Source: Streptomyces sp. CA-278952 (GTDB lineage Bacteria; Actinomycetota; Actinomycetes; Streptomycetales; Streptomycetaceae). Taken from it: 64,000 nt of DNA. Under the pieces are notes generated by a model. That model made no database searches. It was given only the letters and a program-made list of their open reading frames with translations, and was not told where the DNA came from. The first letter of the stretch is position 1. Each line of letters begins with the position of its first letter. Shown here one piece after another: positions 9,141-19,189 of this stretch. The position numbers were made by a program, and so were the translations under genes. The DNA is taken from contig NZ_CP112880.1 in the NCBI RefSeq assembly GCF_028747205.1, forward strand, positions 6,979,501-7,043,500, in the 5' to 3' direction.

Positions 9141-9777
9141 ACGCCGCGAACTGGCTCAACTCCGAGGCCTTCACCGTCTTCGGCCAGCACATCAAGTGGT
9201 CGGACATGATCGGCAACCTCGTCGGCCTGATCGCCCTGGCCCTCGGCTGGCGGCGCTCGATCTGGACCTGGCCCGCCCAGCTCCTCTCCGGCGTGATCCT
9301 GCTCGTCGCCTTCGCCTCCGCGCACCTCTCCGGCAGCGCGGGCAAGCAGCTGGTCGTCATCGTCGTCGCCCTGTGGGGCTGGTGGTCCTGGAACCGCGGC
9401 AAGCAGCAGGCCCAGGACGGCTCCATAGCCGTCCGCTTCGCCACCTGGCGCGAGCGCGGCGTGCTGATCGGCGCCGCCGCCCTCGGCACCCTCGCCGTCG
9501 GCGGCCTGTTCACCGCCTTCCCGTCGCTGTCCTGGGACCCCTGGCCGGACGCGTACATCTTCGTCGGCACCGTCGTCGCGATGTACGCCCAGGCCCGCGG
9601 CATGGTCGAGTTCTGGTTCGCCTGGCTGCTCGTCGACCTCGTCGGCGTCCCGCTGAACTTCGCCAACGGATTCGCCTTCTCCGGCTTCGTCTACGTCATC
9701 TACGGCGCCCTCGTCCTGTGGGGGATGCGCGACTGGTGGCTGCGCACGCGGACACCCGCTCTGGAAGGAGCCACGGC

Positions 9778-9781
<4 letters not shown>
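9137..9781 (+). CDS. ribM: Riboflavin transporter, RibM/PnuX (PnuC family)
   Basis: A 214-residue inner-membrane protein with about seven hydrophobic helices and the PnuC-family tryptophan-rich motif [10 protein letters not shown] near residue 80 and [13 protein letters not shown] near residue 155. Riboflavin-operon members of this family (RibM of S. davaonensis) take up riboflavin by facilitated diffusion. ATGA overlaps couple it to ribE in front and ribAB behind, so riboflavin synthesis and uptake share the FMN riboswitch. Confidence 0.9.
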
Positions 9782-11076
<1,295 letters not shown>

Positions 11077-11117
11077 CGCGAACCACCGAACACCACGTAA
11101 CCAGCAACAGGAGAGAC

Positions 11118-11603
11118 ATGAGCGGCAAGGGTGCACCCGAACTGTCCGTACGCAACTGCGGCGACCTGCGCGTGGCCGTGATCGCGGCCCAGTGGCACGA
11201 GAAGGTCATGGACGGACTCGTCGACGGCGCCCTGCGCGCCCTGCACGAGCTGGGCATCGACGAGCCGACCCTCCTCCGCGTCCCGGGCAGCTTCGAGCTG
11301 CCCGTCGTCGCCAAGGTGCTCGCCGGACGCGGCTACGACGCGATCGTCGCCCTCGGCGTGGTCATCCGGGGCGGCACCCCCCACTTCGAGTACGTCTCCC
11401 AGGGCGTCACCCTCGGCCTCACCCAGGTCACCGTCGACACCGGTGTTCCCGTCGGCTTCGGCGTACTGACCTGCGACACCGAGGAGCAGGCGCTGGACCG
11501 GGCCGGCCTCGAAGGCTCCAACGAGGACAAGGGGCACGAAGCGGTCACCGCCGCCGTGGCCACCGCGGCCACGCTGCGCACCGTCAACGAACCCTGGCGC
11601 TGA
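11118..11603 (+). CDS. ribH: 6,7-dimethyl-8-ribityllumazine synthase
   Basis: A 161-residue subunit of the icosahedral lumazine synthase. It shows the [12 protein letters not shown] substrate loop (about 56-67), the [16 protein letters not shown] segment (about 79-94) with the catalytic His, and a C-terminal NKG-type stretch [11 protein letters not shown] with CAGGAGAG ahead; 41 bases after ribAB. Last biosynthetic gene of the riboflavin operon. Confidence 0.96.
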   Translation: MSGKGAPELSVRNCGDLRVAVIAAQWHEKVMDGLVDGALRALHELGIDEPTLLRVPGSFELPVVAKVLAGRGYDAIVALGVVIRGGTPHFEYVSQGVTLGLTQVTVDTGVPVGFGVLTCDTEEQALDRAGLEGSNEDKGHEAVTAAVATAATLRTVNEPWR

Positions 11604-11638
11604 GTGCCCTCCCGCGACCCCGTATTCTGAGGACCATC

Positions 11639-11911
11639 ATGGCTGACAAAACCTTCGAAGAGCTCTTCGCCGAGCTCCAGCTCAAGGCCGCCGAAGGCGA
11701 CCCCGCGACCTCCCGCACCGCCGAACTGGTGAGCAAGGGCGTGCATGCCATCGGCAAGAAGGTCGTCGAGGAGGCCGCCGAGGTCTGGATGGCGGCCGAG
11801 TACGAGGGCAAGGAAGCCACCGCCGAGGAGATCTCCCAGCTGCTGTACCACGTCCAGGTGATGATGGTCGCCCGCGGCATCTCGCTCGACGACGTCTACG
11901 CCCATCTCTGA
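11639..11911 (+). CDS. hisE: Phosphoribosyl-ATP pyrophosphatase
   Basis: A 90-residue all-helical enzyme hydrolysing PR-ATP to PR-AMP, second step of histidine synthesis. The [13 protein letters not shown] helix and the preceding GKKVVEEA carry the acidic metal ligands of the MazG-like fold. It starts with ATG at 11639, 35 bases after ribH and before hisG, so histidine genes are probably co-transcribed with the riboflavin genes, at least in part. Confidence 0.93.
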   Translation: MADKTFEELFAELQLKAAEGDPATSRTAELVSKGVHAIGKKVVEEAAEVWMAAEYEGKEATAEEISQLLYHVQVMMVARGISLDDVYAHL

Positions 11912-12002
11912 GCCGATCGCCACGCCGTTCCCCGGGCCCGGCCCGGGCGGACACCACCGCGAACCGCCCGCACACTCCCTCCGCACGAAGGAAGCCGACC
12001 TC

Positions 12003-12851
12003 ATGCTGCGCATCGCCGTTCCCAACAAGGGTTCACTCTCCGGACCTGCGATGGCGATGCTCCATGAGGCCGGCTACCAGCAGCGCAAGGAGTCGAAGGA
12101 ACTGGTCCTGGTCGACCCCGGGAACGAGGTCGAGTTCTTCTACCTCCGCCCCCGCGACATCGCGATCTACGTCAGCTCCGGCAAGCTCGACATCGGCATC
12201 ACCGGTCGCGACCTGCTGCTGGACTCCGGGGCCGACTCCGAGGAGATCCTCCAGCTCGGCTTCGCCCGCTCCACCTTCCGCTACGCCACCAAGCCCGGCA
12301 CCGCGGCGGGCCCGCAGGACTTCGACGGCATGACGATCGCCACCTCCTACGAGGGCATCGTCGCCGCCCACCTCGACAAGGCGGGCGTCAACGCCTCCGT
12401 CGTCCACCTCGACGGCGCCGTCGAGACCGCCATCGAGCTGGGCGTCGCCCAGATCATCGCCGACGTGGTGGAGACAGGCACCAGCCTGCGCAACGCCGGC
12501 CTCGAAGTGATCGGCGAACCGATCATGACCTCCGAGGCCGTCGTCATCCGCCGCCACGGCGCCCCCGCCGACGACCCCAAGGTGCAGCAGTTCCTCCGCC
12601 GCCTCCAGGGCGTCCTGGTCGCCCGGTCCTACGTGATGATGGACTACGACTGCCGCGTCGAGCACCTGGAGCGCGCCGTCGCCCTCACCCCGGGCCTGGA
12701 GTCGCCGACCATCTCCCCGCTGCACCACGAGGGCTGGGTCGCCGTCCGCTCCATGGTCGCCGCCAAGGAAGCCCAGCGGATCATGGACGACCTGTACGAG
12801 CTCGGCGCCCGCGCCATCCTCACCACGGCCATCCACGCCTGCCGCCTCTGA
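12003..12851 (+). CDS. hisG: ATP phosphoribosyltransferase, long form
   Basis: A 282-residue enzyme joining ATP and PRPP, the committed and feedback-controlled step of histidine synthesis. Residues 1-205 are the periplasmic-binding-protein-like catalytic domain, with DLVETGTSLRNAGL matching the PRPP loop (here DVVETGTSLRNAGL). The last 75 residues form the ACT-like histidine-binding domain of the long form, so no HisZ partner is required. ATG with GAAGGAAG ahead; 91 bases after hisE, with a GC-rich inverted repeat between. Confidence 0.95.
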   Translation: MLRIAVPNKGSLSGPAMAMLHEAGYQQRKESKELVLVDPGNEVEFFYLRPRDIAIYVSSGKLDIGITGRDLLLDSGADSEEILQLGFARSTFRYATKPGTAAGPQDFDGMTIATSYEGIVAAHLDKAGVNASVVHLDGAVETAIELGVAQIIADVVETGTSLRNAGLEVIGEPIMTSEAVVIRRHGAPADDPKVQQFLRRLQGVLVARSYVMMDYDCRVEHLERAVALTPGLESPTISPLHHEGWVAVRSMVAAKEAQRIMDDLYELGARAILTTAIHACRL

Positions 12852-12889
12852 CGGCCACGGCCCGCCCGCACCCCCCGAGAGAAGATCCG

Positions 12890-13360
12890 ATGTCCGCGCC
12901 CAGGCCCGAACAGCCCACCCTGCCGGTCACCTTCCGGCCCACCCTCACCCGGGTGGTCCTGCTGAGCACGGGCCTGGCGATGTTCCTCGTCATCACCGTC
13001 ATCGCGCTGATGCTGGAGCGGCTGAACCCGGGGGAGCGGATCACCTTCGTCTTCGTCGCGGCGCTCTTCTTCGGCGTCCTGGCCCTGCTCAGCAGGCCCA
13101 AGGTCACCGCCGACGAGACCGGGATCACGGTCGTCAACCTCACGTTGACCCGCAGGCTGGCGTGGGAGGAGATCCTCCGCGTCAACCTGCGCTCCGGCGA
13201 CCCCTGGGTCTACCTCGACCTCAGCGACGGAACGAGCCTGCCCGCCCTCGGCATCCAGCCCGGCCTGGCCAAGCAGCAGGCCATCCGCGACGCCCGCGCC
13301 CTGCGCTCCCTCGCCGAGTCGCACGGCTCCGGGAGCGACGACACCCCGGCTGCCGGCTGA
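12890..13360 (+). CDS. PH-domain (bPH) membrane protein
   Basis: A 156-residue protein with two transmembrane segments (about 21-42 and 49-66) followed by a domain of bacterial PH type: VTADETGITVVNLTLTRRLA, then WEEILRVNLRSGDPWVYLDL. These residues match the DUF2581/bPH_6 pattern seen next to hisG in actinobacteria. The role is unknown; the PH fold suggests a membrane-associated scaffold. 38 bases after hisG in the same direction, probably the operon end; a weak GC hairpin follows at 13398-13417. Confidence 0.8.
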   Translation: MSAPRPEQPTLPVTFRPTLTRVVLLSTGLAMFLVITVIALMLERLNPGERITFVFVAALFFGVLALLSRPKVTADETGITVVNLTLTRRLAWEEILRVNLRSGDPWVYLDLSDGTSLPALGIQPGLAKQQAIRDARALRSLAESHGSGSDDTPAAG

Positions 13361-13560
13361 GAGCCTGCCCGGGCCGAGGTCACCCGAAAGCCTCTGTGCC
13401 CCTGCCCGGTGCGGGGCCTTCTTGTCTACTCTGGTGGGCGGCGGCGCCCCGCGCGCCCCGCCCCGCCCGTTCCACGGCCCCATCCCGGGCCCGCGGGGCT
13501 TTCCCTGCGACCCAAGGAGTGACTCCCTCCAGCAATGGACGGATCGTCCGGTAGTACCTG

Positions 13561-13585
13561 CGCCGCCCCTTCCCCGGAGGCGGCG
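13561..13585 (+). promoter_or_regulatory. Hairpin enclosing the ribosome-binding site of the CNNM gene
   Basis: CGCCGCC (13561-13567) pairs perfectly with GGCGGCG (13579-13585). The site CGGAGG (13575-13580) for the ATG at 13591 sits in the loop and the start of the right arm, so the folded leader would hide part of it. Any regulatory role is inferred. Confidence 0.4.
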
Positions 13586-13590
13586 GCCTC

Positions 13591-14964
13591 ATGACCACCC
13601 CTCTGCTGCTCCTCACAGCGGCCTTTCTCCTCATCCTCGCCAACGGATTCTTCGTGGCGGCCGAATTCGGGCTCGTCACCGTGGAGAAGCCCGACGCGGA
13701 GCGCGCCGCCGCCGAAGGCGACCGACGGGCCCGTACCGTCGTCGAAGCCCTGCGCGAACTCTCCTTCCAGCTCTCCGGCACCCAGCTCGGCATCACCATC
13801 ACCTCCCTGGTGGTGGGCATGCTCGCCGAACCGGCCCTCGCCCAGCTGCTCGCCGGACCCCTCACCGCCGCCGGACTCCCCGCGGGGGCCGTCCCGGGCG
13901 TCGGCGTCGTCGTCGGCATGCTGCTGGCCTCGGCCGTCCAGATGGTCGTCGGCGAACTCGTGCCCAAGAACTGGGCGGTCTCCCGGCCGCTCCAGGTGGC
14001 CCGCTTCGTCGCCGGACCGCAGGCCCGCTTCGCCGCGCTCCTGCGCCCGGTGATCACCCTCCTCAACGCCCTGGCCAACCGGCTGGTGCGGCTCCTGGGC
14101 GTCGAGCCCACCGCTGAACTGGCCTCCGCCCGCACCCCGGGCGAGCTGGTCTCCCTGGCCCGGCACTCCGCCGAGGCCGGAACCCTGGAACAGGACACCG
14201 CCGACCTCTTCGTCCGGACCCTCTCGCTGGCCGGCCTCACCGCCCAGCACGTCATGACCCCCCGGGTGAAGGTCAGCGCCCTGCACTCCACTGCGACCGC
14301 CGCGGACGTCCTCAACCTCACCCGCGCCACCGGCCTCTCCCGCTTCCCGGTCTACCGGGACCGCATCGACGAGGTCATCGGCATGGTCCATCTCAAGGAC
14401 GCCCTCGCCGTCCCCGCCTCCGAACGCCTGCGCACCCCGGCCGGACGGATCGCCGTCCCCCCGCTCCTGGTGCCCGGGACGCTGCCGGTGGAGGCGCTGC
14501 TGCGGCGGCTGCGCCACGAACAGCCGATAGCCGTGGTCATCGACGAGTACGGCGGCACCGCGGGCGTCGTCACCCTGGAGGACATCATCGAGGAGCTCGT
14601 CGGCGAGGTCCGCGACGAGCACGACGCCGAGGGCGCGGGCCGCCCCGAGCTGACCGCCGCCCCCGCCGAGGACGGCCGCCCGGTGTGGGACGCCGAGGGC
14701 AGCTGCCGGGTGCACACCCTGCGCCGCAGCGGACTCGATGTGCCCGAGGGGCCCTACGAGACCGTCGCCGGGCTCGTCGCCGGCCTGCTGGGCCGCATCC
14801 CCGCCCCCGGCGACCGGGCCGAACTCCCCGGCTGGCGGATCTCCGTCCGCCAGGTCGCCCACAACCGCGCCGAACGGGTCCGTTTCACCCGGGTGTCCGG
14901 CCCACTGGCGCCCGACCCGCTGCCGGACAGGGCCGCCCCGGCACTGCTGGAGGCCGCGCGATGA
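13591..14964 (+). CDS. CNNM/CorC-type protein (DUF21, two CBS, CorC_HlyC domains)
   Basis: A 457-residue membrane protein. Residues 1-190 are the DUF21 domain with three to four helices and the LANGFFVAAEFGLV motif; a CBS pair follows (about 205-350: HVMTPRVKVSAL, SRFPVYRDRIDEVIGMVHLKD, VVIDEYGGTAGVVTLEDIIE); residues 355-440 are the CorC_HlyC transporter-associated domain. Relatives (CNNM, MpfA, CorC) act in magnesium or cobalt homeostasis, and the old label 'haemolysin' is not informative. Coupled by ATGA to a paralogous partner. Confidence 0.9.
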   Translation: MTTPLLLLTAAFLLILANGFFVAAEFGLVTVEKPDAERAAAEGDRRARTVVEALRELSFQLSGTQLGITITSLVVGMLAEPALAQLLAGPLTAAGLPAGAVPGVGVVVGMLLASAVQMVVGELVPKNWAVSRPLQVARFVAGPQARFAALLRPVITLLNALANRLVRLLGVEPTAELASARTPGELVSLARHSAEAGTLEQDTADLFVRTLSLAGLTAQHVMTPRVKVSALHSTATAADVLNLTRATGLSRFPVYRDRIDEVIGMVHLKDALAVPASERLRTPAGRIAVPPLLVPGTLPVEALLRRLRHEQPIAVVIDEYGGTAGVVTLEDIIEELVGEVRDEHDAEGAGRPELTAAPAEDGRPVWDAEGSCRVHTLRRSGLDVPEGPYETVAGLVAGLLGRIPAPGDRAELPGWRISVRQVAHNRAERVRFTRVSGPLAPDPLPDRAAPALLEAAR

Positions 14965-16067
14965 GCATGCTCCAACTCCTCCTCGCCGCCCTCCTCGTGC
15001 TGGCGAACGGCTTCTTCGTCGGCGCCGAGTTCGCCCTCGTCTCCGTACGCCGCAGCCAGATCGAACCGCTCGCCGCACAGGGCTCCGGCCGGGCCCGCAC
15101 GGTCCTGCACGGGCTGGAGAACCTGCCCCAGATGATGGCCGCCGCCCAGTTCGGCATCACCGTCTGCTCCCTCACCCTCGGAGCCGTCGCCGAGCCGACG
15201 CTCGCCCATCTCCTGGAGCCGCTCTTCCACGCGGCCCACGTCCCCGACGGGCTCGTCCACCCCCTCGGCTTCGCCCTCGCGCTCCTGTCGGTGGTCGTCC
15301 TGCACCTGGTCATCGGCGAGATGGTCCCGAAGAACCTCGCGATGGCCGCGCCCGAGCGGACCGCACTGTGGCTGAGCCCCGGTCTGGTCGCCTTCGCCCG
15401 GCTCTGCCGCCCGGTCACCACCGCGCTGGGCGCCTGCGCAGGGCTGGTGCTACGGCTGTTCGGCGTCGAACCGAAGGACGAGGTGGAGGCCGTCTTCACC
15501 AGCGAGCAGCTCAACCGGCTCGTGGAGGACTCCGGACAGGCCGGCCTCCTCGGACCGGAGGCGGCGACACGCCTGGAGGACGCCCTCGAACTGGGCAGCA
15601 GGCCCGTCGCCGACGTCCTGCTGGAGCGGGCGTCCCTGGTCACGGTCGACCCGTCGGTGACCCCGCGCCGGATCGAGGAGCTGACCGTGCGCACCGGCTT
15701 CTCCCGCTTCCCGGTCTGCGCGGACGGCAACGGCCCCTTCATGGGCTACCTCCACGTCAAGGACGTCCTGGAGCTGGAGGACGCCGACCGCGCGGTCCCG
15801 CAGCAGCTCTGGCGCCCGATGGCGACCGTACGGGCCGAACTCCCCCTGGACGACGCCCTGACCGTGATGCGCCGAGCCGCGACGCACCTGGCGCAGGTCG
15901 CGGACGCCTCGGGCCGGATCCTCGGCCTGGTCGCCATGGAGGACGTCCTGGAGACGCTGGTGGGGGAGGTCCGCGACCCGGCCCACCGGACGGTCTCGGT
16001 GCCCCGCCGGACGGTGGACGTGCCGAAGGCGCCGGACCTTCCGGCGCCCGGGGCCCTCGTGCACTGA
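14961..16067 (+). CDS. CNNM-type protein (DUF21 and CBS pair), partner of the preceding gene
   Basis: A 368-residue paralogue: DUF21 domain with LANGFFVGAEFALVSVRRSQ at the N-terminus, then a CBS pair (TRTGFSRFPVCADGNGPFMG; ILGLVAMEDVLETLVGEVRD). It lacks the CorC_HlyC domain that the upstream protein has. The ATGA overlap at 14961 implies coupled synthesis, and paired long/short CNNM genes are usual in actinobacteria; they probably form a heteromer (inferred). The tail after the CBS pair is short and Pro-rich. Confidence 0.9.
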   Translation: MSMLQLLLAALLVLANGFFVGAEFALVSVRRSQIEPLAAQGSGRARTVLHGLENLPQMMAAAQFGITVCSLTLGAVAEPTLAHLLEPLFHAAHVPDGLVHPLGFALALLSVVVLHLVIGEMVPKNLAMAAPERTALWLSPGLVAFARLCRPVTTALGACAGLVLRLFGVEPKDEVEAVFTSEQLNRLVEDSGQAGLLGPEAATRLEDALELGSRPVADVLLERASLVTVDPSVTPRRIEELTVRTGFSRFPVCADGNGPFMGYLHVKDVLELEDADRAVPQQLWRPMATVRAELPLDDALTVMRRAATHLAQVADASGRILGLVAMEDVLETLVGEVRDPAHRTVSVPRRTVDVPKAPDLPAPGALVH

Positions 16068-16111
16068 GGCACGGCCGCGCCGCGCCGGGAGCGAACGCCC
16101 CCGGCGCGGCG

Positions 16112-18016
16112 TCAGCCCGCGCCCGGCTCCTGCTTGCCCCGGCCCACCGGGCCGCGCCCCGACAGCACCTCGCCGTACGCCTGCATCAGGTCCGCCAGCC
16201 GCAGCGTCGACAGGTCCTGGCGGGTCAGCTCGCCCGGACAGCCGGAGAGCCGCAGATCACGGTAGGCACAGCTCTTCTCGTACAGCGTCCGCAGGAAGCG
16301 GCCGTTGCCCAGCTCGTCGATCCAGCCCTGGTCCACCACATGGCCGCTGATGGAGCGCAGCTCGTCCACCGCCTCCTCGTCCCACACGTCGTCGTTCTCC
16401 GCGGCCAGCACGCTCCCGATCGCGGTGAGTTCGAGCGGCCGGTAGCTGGGGAAGTCGACCCGGCTGGTGAAGCGGGAGGAGAGCCCCGGGTTCGTGGCGA
16501 GCAGCCGGTCCATGCCCTCCGGGTAACCCGCGAGGATGACGACGAGATGGTCCCGGTTGTCCTCGGCCCGCTTGAGGAGTACCTGAAGCGCCTCGTCGCC
16601 GTACGCGTCGCCCTTGCTGTAACCGGAGTTGGCCAGGCTGTACGCCTCGTCGACGAACAGCACCCCGCCGAGCGCCGAGTCGATCAGCTCATTGGCCTTC
16701 ACCGCCGTCTGCCCCAGGAACTCGCCCACCAGATCGGACCGTTGGGCCTCGACGAGATGATCGCCGCCGAGCAGCCCGAGGGCGTAGAAGACCCTGCCCA
16801 GGATGCGCGCCACGGTGGTCTTGCCGGTGCCGGAGGGGCCGGAGAAGACGAAGTGACGCTTCGGCGGCTGGACCGGGAGGCCCTGCTCGGCCCGCAGCCG
16901 GGCCATGTTCAACTGCGCCGAGAGCGCCTTGACCTGCCGCTTGACCGGTTCGAGACCGACCATGCGCTCCAACTGCGCCAGCGCCTCGGCGAGCAGGGCG
17001 GGATCGCTGGGTCCGGCAGGGAACGGTGGCGGCTTACGGGTTTTGGTCCGACGGGCGCCCTCGACGGGGGCGGGCGGGCCGGGGACCGGCTCGTCACCGA
17101 GCAGCCCCGCGTCGCTCACCGGCCAGGGCTCCCGTCCGTCCACCGGATCGGCGCCCAGCAGCGCGTCGCCCTCCGGCTGCGCCGCCGTCCCCGACGCACC
17201 GGAACCGAAACCGGTCAGGGTCACGGCGGCCAGGTCCGCCGACTCGTCGTACCCGTCGCCCTCCACGAGCGCGGCCAGCCGGGCGGAGGTGTCCATGAAG
17301 GCCGGGTCGACCCGGTGCACCGCCCGGTACAGCGGCAGGGCGGCCGCGCTGCGCCCCGTGCCCTCGTGGGCCCGCGCCAGCCAGTAGCGCAGCTCCTTGC
17401 GCTGTGGCTGTTCGCTGCGGCAGCGCATCAGCGCGGCCGACAGCAGGGGCTCCGCCTGCCCGAACATCTCCAGCCGCACCCGAGCCATCCCGCCGAACAG
17501 ACCCGCCTCGATGCCCAGCATCGGATCGTCGACGAGCTGCTCGGTGCAGCGCACCAACTGCTCCCAGTCCTTGACCAGATAGGAGCGACAGGCGTGCAGG
17601 AACCGCACCTGCGGATCCGCGTCCACCGGCGGCAACCCGGCCAACGCCCGGTCCAGCTCGGGCACATGGCGTCCGTCCAGCCAGTGCGAGGCGTGCGCGA
17701 GCAGTAGATCGCGCCGGCTCTCCAGCACCGGCTGCACCCACCAGCCGAGCCAGTACCAGGAGTTGAGCGTACGGCGGTGGCGTGCCCGCTGTTCGCCGAA
17801 GCGGTCGCGGTGCTGGTACATGCGCAACAGGGCCGTGGTGGTGTCGATGCGGAGCGCGTGGAGGCCGAGCCAGCCGTCCGCCATGCCCGGATCGAACCGC
17901 ACCGCGGCTCTGAACTCCTCCTCGGCCTGCGGGTAGGCGCCCATCGTGTAGGCGTCCATGCCACGCAGCCAGGCGAGGTCGGCAGGGGCTCCAGCGCCCT
18001 GTGTGCCGATGTCCAT
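16112..18016 (-). CDS. TPR-AAA+ ATPase, EccA/CbbX (SpoVK-like) family
   Basis: A 634-residue protein when started at the ATG at 18016 (GGGGGA ahead). The N-terminal 280 residues are helical repeats (AYPQAEEEFRAAVRFDP and similar), then a Pro/Gly-rich linker, then an AAA+ domain from about residue 350. Walker A is GPSGTGKTT (about 392-400) and Walker B VLFVDEAYSL (about 450). Domain order matches EccA of type VII secretion and the CbbX/SpoVK group. No ESX genes surround it, so the link to secretion is not established. It is convergent with the CNNM pair and preceded by its own 220-base upstream region. Confidence 0.85.
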   Translation of the reverse strand: MDIGTQGAGAPADLAWLRGMDAYTMGAYPQAEEEFRAAVRFDPGMADGWLGLHALRIDTTTALLRMYQHRDRFGEQRARHRRTLNSWYWLGWWVQPVLESRRDLLLAHASHWLDGRHVPELDRALAGLPPVDADPQVRFLHACRSYLVKDWEQLVRCTEQLVDDPMLGIEAGLFGGMARVRLEMFGQAEPLLSAALMRCRSEQPQRKELRYWLARAHEGTGRSAAALPLYRAVHRVDPAFMDTSARLAALVEGDGYDESADLAAVTLTGFGSGASGTAAQPEGDALLGADPVDGREPWPVSDAGLLGDEPVPGPPAPVEGARRTKTRKPPPFPAGPSDPALLAEALAQLERMVGLEPVKRQVKALSAQLNMARLRAEQGLPVQPPKRHFVFSGPSGTGKTTVARILGRVFYALGLLGGDHLVEAQRSDLVGEFLGQTAVKANELIDSALGGVLFVDEAYSLANSGYSKGDAYGDEALQVLLKRAEDNRDHLVVILAGYPEGMDRLLATNPGLSSRFTSRVDFPSYRPLELTAIGSVLAAENDDVWDEEAVDELRSISGHVVDQGWIDELGNGRFLRTLYEKSCAYRDLRLSGCPGELTRQDLSTLRLADLMQAYGEVLSGRGPVGRGKQEPGAG

Positions 18017-18234
18017 CAGGTCCCCCACAAACCGTGCCCCCAGGATGTCCCGCCCGCACAGCATGCCCACCGGAGCGTGCTGAATCACGGCGTGGAGGAA
18101 GGGAATTGACCACACCGAGGTGCATCGTACCCGCGCACGGGGAGGTGACCGCCCGATGGCCGACCCTCGGAGGTGGTGACCCAGGGTGAGTGAATCGCTC
18201 TGCGTGGTCGCCGGGGCGGCGGGGGAGCACAGAG

Positions 18235-18272
18235 CGAAGCCCCCGATCACGGGGGAACAACCGGGGGCTTCG
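18235..18272 (-). terminator. Perfect hairpin after the uridine-kinase-like gene
   Basis: CGAAGCCCCCG and CGGGGGCTTCG are perfect 11-base arms around a 16-base loop, about 100 bases past the stop at 18374. The 356 bases between 18017 and 18373 contain this hairpin and the promoter region of the AAA+ gene; I see no gene in them. Confidence 0.7.
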
Positions 18273-18373
18273 CGTCCATGGGGGCTCCGAAAAGCCGCAC
18301 AATGAGAACGTAAGACCAGTAAGGCCCCCCGGTCAAGCGGAGTTGGGGCACTTCCGGGTCGATTTCCGACTGC

Positions 18374-19003
18374 TCAGTATGGCGGGACGTCCTGGCTACC
18401 GTGTGTGATGGCCCGGTGCACTCCCGCTGTCGTGCGGGGCCCCGCCAGCCACACGTACCCCTCCGGCAACTGGCGTATCAGAGTGTCGGCGTACGGCCGT
18501 GAGGGATCTTCGGCGAAATGCCGGGCCTCGGCGAGCGTCCACCCGTCCCAGAACCCGGTGAGCCCGGCCCCGTCCCGCCGCCGGCCCCGCTCCCAGGACG
18601 TGTCCCGGTCCACCTCCATCCAGCACACCGCCGCCAGCCACGGGCGCACCTGACGGCGCCCCGCGCCGACCCCCTCCACCAGCACCACCGGGGCCGGCTC
18701 CAAGGTCCGCGCCGGGCCGAAGCGCCGCTCCGTCCAGTCGTACGGGGCGTACCGGGCGCTCTCGCCGCGCGAGAGGGGCAGGAGCACCTGCTCCCGCAGC
18801 CGCCCCGTCCACCCGAACAGCTCCTCGTGCGTGGCGAGGTCGTCCAGATGGAGGACCGGCGCACCGCCCAGCGCCGCCGCGAGACGGGCGGCGAAAGTGC
18901 TCTTGCCCGAACCGGCGTGCCCGTCGACCGCGACGAGCCGCACCGGTCCGCAGGAGGGGGGCAGTGCGGAGAGGTCATCGGCGTGGCGGGCCAGGTCATC
19001 CAT
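18374..19003 (-). CDS. Uridine-kinase-like P-loop protein
   Basis: A 209-residue P-loop kinase with GHAGSGKST (28-36) and an LHLDDLATHEELFGW segment typical of the uridine kinase/phosphoribulokinase group (LHLDD in place of Walker B acidic residues). It probably phosphorylates a nucleoside or related small metabolite; the exact substrate is not certain. The ATG at 19003 is preferred over one at 19045 because the conserved protein starts shortly before the P-loop. It is divergent from the C39-like peptidase gene, with a 186-base shared upstream region. Confidence 0.85.
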   Translation of the reverse strand: MDDLARHADDLSALPPSCGPVRLVAVDGHAGSGKSTFAARLAAALGGAPVLHLDDLATHEELFGWTGRLREQVLLPLSRGESARYAPYDWTERRFGPARTLEPAPVVLVEGVGAGRRQVRPWLAAVCWMEVDRDTSWERGRRRDGAGLTGFWDGWTLAEARHFAEDPSRPYADTLIRQLPEGYVWLAGPRTTAGVHRAITHGSQDVPPY

Positions 19004-19189
19004 GGCTCCAGGGTACGTTCCGGCACGGAAGCGCCCGGGGTCCACCGCAGGTCACGCCAGTGGTCCAGACCCATATTCGGTCCGGCGGCGACTGCCGAAC
19101 ACTGGCCCGATCCGACTGCGGACCGGGATAGTTGGCGCACCGCACGGCACCCGCAGACCACCTTCCGCATCCGACCGGGGGTCACGACC

